Part shown: one piece after another, positions 1 to 5,502 of the stretch | Numbering within the stretch: the stretch's first letter is position 1 | How the letters are laid out: each line of letters begins with the position of its first letter | Origin: Actinomycetes bacterium | GTDB taxonomy: Bacteria > Actinomycetota > Acidimicrobiia > Acidimicrobiales > Palsa-688 | Assembly (NCBI GenBank): GCA_021819345.1 | Contig: JAKARG010000226.1 | Coordinates: 1-5,613, forward strand | Direction: 5' to 3' | DNA: 5,613 bases | Made by a program: the position numbers and the translations under genes | The notes under the pieces: generated by a model | Database searches by the model: none | What the model saw: only the letters and a program-made list of their open reading frames with translations | Told to the model about the DNA's origin: nothing

Positions 1-836
1 CCCATGCCCGGGCCAGCCGGGCGGTCCGGCGCCGGCGTGGCGAGCGCGGAGCCCCGGCCGGTGGAGGTGGCGGCCGCGACGGCCGAGGCCAGCTCGGCCA
101 GGCTGGTCTGCTTGCCGGTGCCGACGTTGAGCAACAGCCCGCTACCCCTCGACGCGGCCCGGGCCAAGGCGTCGACGGCATCGTCGACGTAGAGGTAGTC
201 GTCGGTGCCGCCGGGACCACCCGAGGAGTCGATCGGCTCCCCCCGCGCAGCTGCGGCGACCAGAGCTGCGACCACGCCGGCGGTCGCCGGTTGGCGCGGT
301 CCGTAGACCTCGGCCATCGCAAGGGCGGTGTGCTCGAGGTCGTAGAGCTCCCGCCAGAGGCGGAGCGCGTCGAGGACCGCCCGGTCGGCGATGCCGGCAA
401 GGCTGCGGGGCTCGATGGGGTGCGACTCGCGGATCGGGAGCTGCTTGGCGGTCGCCTCTGCGTAGATCTCGGCGGCCCTCAGGACCACCACCACCTTGGT
501 GACCCCGCAGCGCTCCGCCGCCACCAGCAAGCGCATGGCGGCGGCCAGCCGGGCGGCGGCCCTCGTCGCCGGGTCGGCCGTGCTGGCCCCCGGCCGGGCG
601 AGGTGGAAGACGACCTCGGGGTGCCGACGAGCGAGCAGGGCCTCGAGCTCGTCGCCGCCGACGTCGAGGCGGCTGAAGCTGAGCCGTCCCCCGGCGCTGC
701 CACGCGCGTCGGCGAGGTTGGCGAGCGCACCTCCGGAGAGGTCGTCCAGTGCATCGACCGCATGGCCTTCGGCCAGGAGCCGGTCCACGAGGTGCGAGCC
801 GACGAAGCCGGCCGCCCCGGTGACGAGGACCCTCAC
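1..836 (-). CDS. NAD-dependent epimerase/dehydratase-like SDR, 3' end outside window, probable pseudo-enzyme
   Basis: I translated this frame by hand: it is open from a GTG at 836 to the window edge (278 complete codons, stop not reached). The N-terminus is an extended-SDR Rossmann fold: TGAAGFVGSH (residues 6-15, TGxxGxxG), an acidic ALDDLSGG at the end of beta-2 (29-36) and VVFHLA (75-80). Later family landmarks are also present: EVYGPRQ (176-182), DDYLYVDDAVDAL (212-224) and LNVGTGKQTSLAELA (236-250). The closest general type is UDP-glucose 4-epimerase/dehydratase. The active site is not conserved. The segment matching SPYGASK reads SLAGIAD (145-151), so Tyr is Ala147 and Lys is Asp151. 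The Ser/Thr segment reads VVVVLRAAEIY (115-125), and NVxGT reads RLAAA (96-100). The start is chosen because GTG overlaps the TGA of the upstream gene (GTGA) and lies directly before the Rossmann strand; GGAG stands 3 bases upstream. Family assignment is firm; function is unknown, and catalysis as a normal epimerase is doubtful. Confidence 0.88.
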   Translation of the reverse strand, partial: MRVLVTGAAGFVGSHLVDRLLAEGHAVDALDDLSGGALANLADARGSAGGRLSFSRLDVGGDELEALLARRHPEVVFHLARPGASTADPATRAAARLAAAMRLLVAAERCGVTKVVVVLRAAEIYAEATAKQLPIRESHPIEPRSLAGIADRAVLDALRLWRELYDLEHTALAMAEVYGPRQPATAGVVAALVAAAARGEPIDSSGGPGGTDDYLYVDDAVDALARAASRGSGLLLNVGTGKQTSLAELASAVAAATSTGRGSALATPAPDRPAGPGM

Positions 837-1810
837 GGCTCCGGGAGGCGGACCCCGACCAGCTCCTCCCCCGCACCCACCGACGCTCCGGCACCGAGGA
901 CGCACAGCTCGGCCAGGCTCGCACCCTCCCCCACCACTGCCCCGGGGCCGAGGATCGACTCGACCACCACTGCGGCGGGCTCCACCCGGGCGCCGGCCAT
1001 GAGCACCGAGCGCTCGACCCTCGCCCGCTCCCCGACCCAGGCGTCGGGAGCGACCACCGAGCGCTCCACCACCGCGCTCGGCGCCACCCCGGCGGGCAAC
1101 GGGACCCCCTCGGCGTGCAGGAGGTTGGCCTCGAGGTAGCTGCGGGGAGTCCCCGCATCGAGCCACGCCGCCTGGGAGCCGAGGGCGTAGAGCCTTCCCG
1201 AGCCGCAGAGCCCAGGGAAGGTCTCCCGCTCGATCGACACCCGCCGGCCGGCGGGGATCGTGGCGAGCACCTCGGGCTCGAGCACGTAGATCCCCCCGTT
1301 GACGAGGTTGGTCGGGGCCTCGCCAGGTGGCGGCTTCTCCAAGAAGGCGAGCACCCGCCCGGAGCCGTCGGTGGGCACCACCCCGAACGCCGACGGGTCC
1401 TCCACCGGCGTCAGCTGGATCGTGGCGAGCGCCCGGCGCCGGCGGTGGAAGGCGACGAGCGCGCTGAGGTCCACGTCGGTGAGCACGTCTCCGTTGCAGA
1501 CCAGGAACGTCTCGTCGACCCCGGCCCGGGACGCCGCGAAGGCGACCGCCCCGGCGGTATCGAGCGGCTCCGCCTCGACCGCGTAGCTGAGCCGCACACC
1601 GCAGCACCGGGCGTCGGGAAAGGCGGCGACGAAGGCGTCGGGCTGGAACCCGAGGGCGAGCACCACCTCGTCGACCCCGTGGGCTGCGAGGTGCTCGACG
1701 ACGTGCTCGATCATCGGGCGGCCCCCTACGGGGAGCATCTGCTTGGGAACGGTGAGGGTGAGGGGACGAAGCCGGGTGCCCATCCCCCCGACCAGCACCA
1801 CCGCCCTCAC
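833..1810 (-). CDS. Mannose-1-phosphate guanylyltransferase-like NDP-sugar pyrophosphorylase
   Basis: This 325-aa cytoplasmic enzyme is predicted to join a sugar-1-phosphate to an NTP, most likely mannose-1-phosphate plus GTP to GDP-mannose. The nucleotidyltransferase signature GGMGTRLRPLT...PKQMLPV is at residues 8-28. It is followed by PLDTAGA (82-88), the metal-site NGD (106-108), DPSAFGVVPTD (138-148), FLEKP (156-160), NGGIYVLEP (171-179), SIERETFP (192-199) and WLDAGTPRSYL (216-226). The C-terminus (about 242-322) has hexapeptide-like V/A/G periodicity typical of a left-handed beta-helix. From memory it aligns well along its length with M. tuberculosis Rv3264c (ManB, GDP-mannose pyrophosphorylase), but is somewhat shorter. 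It lacks the RmlA-type signature, so it is unlikely to be the missing thymidylyltransferase of the rhamnose pathway. The GTG start overlaps the preceding TGA (GTGA). No Shine-Dalgarno is visible upstream, consistent with translational coupling. The in-frame opening further upstream has no family similarity. Sugar and nucleotide specificity are inferred. Confidence 0.9.
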   Translation of the reverse strand: MRAVVLVGGMGTRLRPLTLTVPKQMLPVGGRPMIEHVVEHLAAHGVDEVVLALGFQPDAFVAAFPDARCCGVRLSYAVEAEPLDTAGAVAFAASRAGVDETFLVCNGDVLTDVDLSALVAFHRRRRALATIQLTPVEDPSAFGVVPTDGSGRVLAFLEKPPPGEAPTNLVNGGIYVLEPEVLATIPAGRRVSIERETFPGLCGSGRLYALGSQAAWLDAGTPRSYLEANLLHAEGVPLPAGVAPSAVVERSVVAPDAWVGERARVERSVLMAGARVEPAAVVVESILGPGAVVGEGASLAELCVLGAGASVGAGEELVGVRLPEP

Positions 1811-2736
1811 GTGCCAGAGGAGGTCTTGCCCGAGGCAGCCTTCGCACTGGTCCCGGCAGTGCCGGCCGAGCTCTTCGAGCCGGCCGTGGTCTTCGAGCCG
1901 GCCGTGGTCTTCGAGCCGGCCGTGGTCTTCGAGCCGGCCGTGGTCTTCGCCGAGGCCTTGGCTGCCGCCTTGGCGGTGGACTTGGTCGTGGTCTTGGACC
2001 CGGCCTTGGTGGTGGTCTTGGACCCGGCCTTGGTGGTCGTCGAGCTCGGCACCGTGGTCGTGGGCGTGGTGGCGGCGAGCGCCTTGGCGAGGTTCTTGCT
2101 CACATAGGAGGGAGGTGCGGGGATCTTGGCCTTGTCGACGTGGGGAAGGAAGGCGATGGTCACCTCCGCCTGGTCGGCCAGCCGGATCGAGATCGGGTTC
2201 TGCGACAGGACCGCTCCGGTGGGGTCCCCGGCGAAGGCGTACTGCTTCACGAACACCTCGGCCGGCCGGGAGCCGCAATAGGCGCCGCTCACGTAGTCCT
2301 TGCCGCCGGGCAGCTGGACCTGGTTGGCAGACAGGGTCATGCCGACCGACGAGGCGAACACGCCGAGCGTCGCGTTCTTGCCCGCCGCGGAGGCCACCTT
2401 CGGGGCGATGTGGATCACCCCGTTGCCAGCGGTGCTGATCCCCGTGGTGGTCTTCGGGTGGTCGATCGGCTTCTGCCACTTACCGCAGATGTCGACTGCG
2501 TAGCCCTCGTTCCACGGGGTGCCGCCGACGAGGGGCGCGACCTTCGCGTTCGCAGCCGTGGTGGCATCGATCTTGTGCAAGTAGGACTGGCGGCTCGTGT
2601 AGGTGAGGGCCACGCCGACCACGACGACCACTGCGATGGCGAGGGTGTAGCCCCAGGAACGGTTCTTGCGGTGGATCCGGCTGCCGCCGGTCCCCGCGAC
2701 CCTTGCGACTTTCTTGGCTGACGACGCCTTACCCAT
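1807..2736 (-). CDS. Single-pass membrane protein with extracytoplasmic domain and Lys/Thr/Ala/Ser repeat tail (unknown function)
   Basis: I cannot assign a function to this 309-aa protein. Residues 1-28 are strongly basic. A transmembrane helix follows at about 29-48 (core TLAIAVVVVVGVALTYTS), so by the positive-inside rule the rest should lie outside the membrane. Residues 66-200 form a compact domain with exactly two cysteines (C84 in DICGKW, C154 in AYCGS), a possible disulfide. Recognisable phrases are GNGVIHIAPK (104-113) and AAGKNATLGVF (117-127). From memory these resemble His-rich actinobacterial proteins with HWHAAYGVYVC and THGDGVIHIHP motifs, but most of those histidines are absent here. 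From about 221 to the end the protein is a low-complexity tail with TTTKAGSK twice and KTTAGS four times, perhaps a wall-spanning or glycosylated stalk. The ATG lies inside the end of the glycosyltransferase gene (8-base overlap) with GAGGG 3 bases upstream. The stop overlaps the next start as GTGA. Placement suggests a role linked to envelope glycan assembly, which is inference only. Confidence 0.85.
   Translation of the reverse strand: MGKASSAKKVARVAGTGGSRIHRKNRSWGYTLAIAVVVVVGVALTYTSRQSYLHKIDATTAANAKVAPLVGGTPWNEGYAVDICGKWQKPIDHPKTTTGISTAGNGVIHIAPKVASAAGKNATLGVFASSVGMTLSANQVQLPGGKDYVSGAYCGSRPAEVFVKQYAFAGDPTGAVLSQNPISIRLADQAEVTIAFLPHVDKAKIPAPPSYVSKNLAKALAATTPTTTVPSSTTTKAGSKTTTKAGSKTTTKSTAKAAAKASAKTTAGSKTTAGSKTTAGSKTTAGSKSSAGTAGTSAKAASGKTSSGT
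1874..1945. repeat. 18-bp perfect tandem repeat, four copies, inside the membrane protein gene
   Basis: The unit TTCGAGCCGGCCGTGGTC (plus strand) occurs four times back to back without a mismatch. On the coding strand each copy encodes one KTTAGS hexapeptide (residues about 264-288). Because 18 is a multiple of three, gain or loss of copies would change tail length without breaking the frame. The identical codons in every copy suggest recent duplication or ongoing homogenisation rather than selection on the peptide alone. Confidence 0.97.
1988..2035. repeat. 24-bp perfect tandem repeat, two copies, inside the membrane protein gene
   Basis: A 24-base unit beginning GTGGTCTTGGACCCGGCC is present twice in direct succession with no mismatch. 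On the coding strand it encodes the TTTKAGSK octapeptide duplication (residues about 233-248). It lies just upstream, in coding direction, of the 18-bp array. The two encode related Lys-Thr-Thr/Ala-Gly-Ser phrases, so the tail appears to have grown by repeated slippage events with different unit sizes. Confidence 0.95.
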
Positions 2737-3649
2737 GGTCCCTCGAGGTTACCGGCCGCAGAGGTCGGTCCCGGATCGCCTGGCGGGGGGAGCCGGTCGA
2801 GACCCGGTGAGCCACCGCGGCCACCCCCACCCGTCCGGCCAGGCCGGCTGCCACGACCGGCAGCACCAGGCGCCGGGGGCCGTTGGTCGTCGCCCGCGCG
2901 AAGCGCCACAGGGATCGGTGGTGGGACACGAGCATCCGGTAGGGGTGGAGGTCGGCGGAGACCCCCTGGACGTGGGTCACCTCTGCGCCCGGCTCGTAGC
3001 CGACCGCCCAGCCGGCCCTCCACGCTCTCCAGCAGAGGTCGACGTCCTCCAGGTACATGAAGTAGGCCGGGTCGAAGCCGCCGATGTCGTCCCAGGAGGC
3101 CCTCCGCGCCAGCACGCATGCACCCGAGACCCAGTCGACCCGGGCGGGGCCGGCGTGGTCCCAGCCGAGCATCCGGTAGCGGGAGGTGAAGCGATTGCGG
3201 GGAGCGATCAGCCCGAGCGCCCCGTGACCGAGGGCGTCGACCAGGTCGGGGAAGATCCGGGCGGAGGGGTAGACGCTGCCGTCGGGGTTGCGCACGAGCG
3301 GGCCGACCAGTCCGAGGTCGGGCTCGGAGTCGAGCCGGCGGACCAGGGCATCCACCGCCCCGGGCGCGACCATCACGTCGGGGTTGCAGACGAGCAGGTA
3401 CGGCAGGTCGGCATGCCGCGCGCCGAGGTTGGCCGCCCGCCCGTAACCGAGGTTGCCGCCGGCGCCCACCCAGCGCAGCTCCGGGTCGGCGCGCAGCGCC
3501 GCGGCCCGCTCCGGTGCGCTCGATCCGTTGTCCACCACCACCCGCGCGCCCACCCCCGCTGAGCGAAGCGACTCCAGGCAGGCGACGAGGTGGCCGCCGG
3601 CGTGGTAGTCGACCACGACAGCCGCCACCCCTGCGGCGGGGCGGCTCAC
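2729..3649 (-). CDS. wbbL: WbbL-type family 2 glycosyltransferase (probable rhamnosyltransferase)
   Basis: This 306-aa GT-A fold glycosyltransferase most likely transfers L-rhamnose from dTDP-rhamnose to a lipid-linked acceptor at the cytoplasmic face of the membrane. In mycobacteria WbbL makes the Rha-GlcNAc linker between peptidoglycan and arabinogalactan. GT2 landmarks are VVVDNGSS (37-44), GNLGYGRAAN (65-74) and NPDV (89-92, in place of a classic DXD, as is usual in this subfamily). GPLVRNPDGSVYPSAR (116-131), WVSGACVL (173-180) and GGFDPAYFMYLEDVDL (190-205) follow. From memory, M. tuberculosis WbbL has nearly the same GPL-R-PDGSVYPSAR, W-SG-C and GGFD-YFMY-EDVDL blocks and a similar length. 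The tail (about 259-283) is hydrophobic and basic, which could aid membrane association. The GTG start overlaps the rmlD stop (GTGA) with no visible Shine-Dalgarno. The long in-frame opening upstream is antisense-type noise within rmlD. The acceptor in this organism is unknown; an O-antigen-like or other surface polysaccharide rhamnosyltransferase is the alternative. Confidence 0.9.
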   Translation of the reverse strand: MSRPAAGVAAVVVDYHAGGHLVACLESLRSAGVGARVVVDNGSSAPERAAALRADPELRWVGAGGNLGYGRAANLGARHADLPYLLVCNPDVMVAPGAVDALVRRLDSEPDLGLVGPLVRNPDGSVYPSARIFPDLVDALGHGALGLIAPRNRFTSRYRMLGWDHAGPARVDWVSGACVLARRASWDDIGGFDPAYFMYLEDVDLCWRAWRAGWAVGYEPGAEVTHVQGVSADLHPYRMLVSHHRSLWRFARATTNGPRRLVLPVVAAGLAGRVGVAAVAHRVSTGSPRQAIRDRPLRPVTSRDHG

Positions 3650-4500
3650 CCGATCAGCCGGCGGAGGTTGCGCTCCAAGGCCTCGTGGTGGTCGGCCAGG
3701 AGCGGCTCGCCGGCGAGCCTGAGCGCCGCGTTGTCGAGCACCGAGCTCGCCGGCCGGCGGGCGGGCCGAGGGGGGTCCAGCTCGGCGGTGGAGATCGGCA
3801 CCACCCGCCCCGGGTCGTGGCCGGCGGCGGCGAGCACGTCCCGGGCGAAGCCGTACCAGGTCGTCGGCCCCTGGTTGGTGACGTGGAACAGCCCGGCGCG
3901 CCGACCGACCGCCAGGCGGTAGATCGCCCCGGCGAGGTCGTCGGTGAAGGTGGGGCATCCCCGCTGGTCGTCGACGAAGGCTAGCGGTCCGTCGCCCGCC
4001 GCCAGGCGCAGGAGGGTCTTCAACATGTTCGAGCCGTGCGGCCCGAGCACCCAGGAGGTCCGCACGATCGTCGAGCCCGGGAGGCCGGCCGCCTCGAGCT
4101 CGCCCCCGAGCTTGCTCCGCCCGTACACCGAAAGCGGGCAGGGGGGGTCCCACTCGACGTAGGGGTCGGCCTTGGTGCCGTCGAAGACGTAGTCGGTGGA
4201 GACCTGCACCAGGTGCGCTCGGGCACGCTCGGCCGCCTCGGCGAGATGGCGCACGGCGAGCGAGTTGGTCCGCCAGGCGCGATCGGGGTCCGACTCGCAG
4301 GCGTCGACGGCGGTCCAGGCGGCGCAGTTGACCACCAGGTCCGGGGCGAGCTGGCCGACGAGGGAGGCGACCGCGTCACGGTCGCCGACGTCGAGGTGGG
4401 CCCGATCGACGGCGACCAGCTCGTGGTGGGCGCCCGCAGAGAACGCCGCCTGCAAGTCGGTGCCGAGCTGCCCCCCGGCGCCGGTGATCAGCACCCTCAC
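3646..4500 (-). CDS. rmlD: dTDP-4-dehydrorhamnose reductase
   Basis: RmlD (RfbD) performs the last step of dTDP-L-rhamnose synthesis, NAD(P)H-dependent reduction of dTDP-4-dehydro-L-rhamnose in the cytoplasm. The protein is 284 aa, a normal family length. The cofactor-binding TGAGGQLG is at residues 6-13. NCAAWTAVDACE (58-69) is the diagnostic RmlD substrate segment. The catalytic site is intact: STDYVFDG (101-108) supplies Thr102, and YGRSK (126-130) supplies Tyr126 and Lys130. RTSWVLGPHGSN and GCPTFTDDLA further on are also typical. The GTG start is set by the Rossmann strand MRVLITGAGG and by its GTGA overlap with the rmlB stop. A longer in-frame version reaching an ATG at 4605 would add a non-homologous 35-residue extension inside rmlB and is not favoured. 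It is followed by the rhamnosyltransferase that would use its product. Confidence 0.96.
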   Translation of the reverse strand: MRVLITGAGGQLGTDLQAAFSAGAHHELVAVDRAHLDVGDRDAVASLVGQLAPDLVVNCAAWTAVDACESDPDRAWRTNSLAVRHLAEAAERARAHLVQVSTDYVFDGTKADPYVEWDPPCPLSVYGRSKLGGELEAAGLPGSTIVRTSWVLGPHGSNMLKTLLRLAAGDGPLAFVDDQRGCPTFTDDLAGAIYRLAVGRRAGLFHVTNQGPTTWYGFARDVLAAAGHDPGRVVPISTAELDPPRPARRPASSVLDNAALRLAGEPLLADHHEALERNLRRLIG

Positions 4501-5471
4501 CGGCGGGCGGCCCCGAGGCGCAGCGGCTCCCACCACCAGCGGTTGTCCCGGTACCAGGCGACCGTCTCTGCCAGCCCCTCGTCGAGCGACCTCCGCGGTG
4601 CCCACCCGAGCGCCGAGATCCGGGTGGTGTCGAGCGCGTAGCGCCGGTCGTGGCCGAGGCGATCTGCGACCATCTCGATGCGCTCGGCACCTGCCCCGAC
4701 CAGCGCGAGGATGCGCTCGGTCAGCTCACGGTTGGTGACCTCCTCGCCCGCCCCGATGTTGTAGACGAGCCCCTCTTTCCCCTCTCGGAGCACCAGGTCG
4801 ACGGCGGCACAGTTGTCCTCGACGTGCAGCCAGTCGCGCTGGTTGAGCCCGTCGCCGTACAGCGGGACCTTGCGGCCGTCGAGCAGGTTGGTGGTGAACA
4901 GCGGGATCAGCTTCTCCGGGTACTGCCACGGCCCGTAGTTGTTGGCACTGCGGGTGACGACCACCGGCAGGCCGTAGGTCGAGTGGTAGGACAGTGCGAT
5001 CAGGTCGGCGCCGGCCTTGGAGGCGCTGTAGGGAGAGCGGGGCTCGAGCGGATCGGCCTCGCTCGAGCGGCCGCTCTCGACCGACCCGTAGACCTCGTCG
5101 GTGCCGATGTGGACCACCCGGGGCACGCCCAGCTCCCGGCACACCCCCATCACCGTGTTGGTCCCCACGCAGTTGGTCATCACGAAGGCGTCCGGACCGG
5201 CGATCGAGCGGTCGACGTGGCTCTCGGCTGCGAAGTGGAGCACGGCGTCGCAACCCTGCACCGCCGGCACGAGGGCGTCCCGGTCGCACACGTCGCCCTC
5301 CACGAAGCGGAACCTCCCCGGCCAGCGCTGCTCGACGTCGCGTAGCGTCCGGCGGTCGCCGGCGTAGGTGAGCGCGTCGTAGACGGTCACGGTGTCGTCG
5401 GTGCGGGCGAGGACGAAGCGGGTGTAGTTGGAGCCGATGAAGCCGGCGCCGCCGGTCACCAAGAGGTGCAT
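4497..5471 (-). CDS. rmlB: dTDP-glucose 4,6-dehydratase
   Basis: RmlB (RfbB) converts dTDP-glucose to dTDP-4-dehydro-6-deoxyglucose with tightly bound NAD, the second step of dTDP-L-rhamnose synthesis. The protein is 324 aa, normal for the family. Seen in order: TGGAGFIGSN (6-15), the diagnostic YDALTYAG (31-38), HFAAESHVDRS (79-89), GTDEVYG (123-129) with the catalytic Thr-Asp-Glu, and YSASK (148-152) with the catalytic Tyr148 and Lys152. RSANNYGPWQYPEKLIP (174-190) and YGDGLNQRDWLHV (205-217) complete the active site. The ATG at 5471 is placed directly before the first beta strand. No clear Shine-Dalgarno precedes it. It is the first gene of the run within the window, followed by rmlD with a 4-base overlap. 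The partner genes rmlA and rmlC are not present here and must be elsewhere. It could make the shared intermediate for other deoxysugars, but the adjacent rmlD points to rhamnose. Confidence 0.97.
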   Translation of the reverse strand: MHLLVTGGAGFIGSNYTRFVLARTDDTVTVYDALTYAGDRRTLRDVEQRWPGRFRFVEGDVCDRDALVPAVQGCDAVLHFAAESHVDRSIAGPDAFVMTNCVGTNTVMGVCRELGVPRVVHIGTDEVYGSVESGRSSEADPLEPRSPYSASKAGADLIALSYHSTYGLPVVVTRSANNYGPWQYPEKLIPLFTTNLLDGRKVPLYGDGLNQRDWLHVEDNCAAVDLVLREGKEGLVYNIGAGEEVTNRELTERILALVGAGAERIEMVADRLGHDRRYALDTTRISALGWAPRRSLDEGLAETVAWYRDNRWWWEPLRLGAARR

Positions 5472-5479
5472 GGCCTGCG

Positions 5480-5485
5480 AGGCTA
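5480..5485 (-). promoter_or_regulatory. Possible -10 element (TAGCCT) for a leaderless rmlB transcript
   Basis: On the minus strand TAGCCT fits the actinobacterial TANNNT -10 pattern and ends 8 bases before the rmlB ATG. That spacing would place transcription initiation at or next to the start codon, giving a leaderless mRNA. It agrees with the absence of a Shine-Dalgarno before rmlB. No convincing -35 (TTGACA-like) is seen at the expected distance, and a six-base match in a short gap is weak evidence. The true promoter could lie further upstream, beyond the window. Confidence 0.25.
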
Positions 5486-5502
5486 GGCGACCGGCGCTCC
5501 TG

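Noticed and set aside
142..1158. 338-codon minus-strand open frame over the SDR region
   Set aside because: The translation is Arg/Pro/Gly-rich with no recognisable motif. The competing frame starting at 836 contains the full set of SDR Rossmann landmarks.
1807..1860. CCTCCT just upstream of the pyrophosphorylase start read as a regulatory site
   Set aside because: On the coding strand it is anti-Shine-Dalgarno-like by chance, within the final Lys/Thr/Ser codons of the membrane protein gene. No supporting structure was found.
1115..2107. Long plus-strand open frame with FEPAVV and VLDPALVV repeats
   Set aside because: It is the antisense of the pyrophosphorylase gene and of the repetitive tail of the membrane protein. 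The repeats simply mirror the 18- and 24-bp DNA units, and no family motif is seen.
1811..2479. Upstream extension of the pyrophosphorylase to a 548-residue protein
   Set aside because: The extra 223 residues lie out of frame inside the membrane protein gene and are low complexity. The family signature begins directly after the GTG at 1810.
3650..4153. Upstream extension of the glycosyltransferase to 474 residues
   Set aside because: It is Arg/Pro/Gly-rich frame noise inside rmlD. GT2 homology starts a few residues after the GTG at 3649.
4501..4605. ATG at 4605 as an alternative rmlD start
   Set aside because: It would add 35 residues without homology before the Rossmann strand and overlap rmlB by over 100 bases. 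The GTG at 4500 gives the normal RmlD N-terminus.
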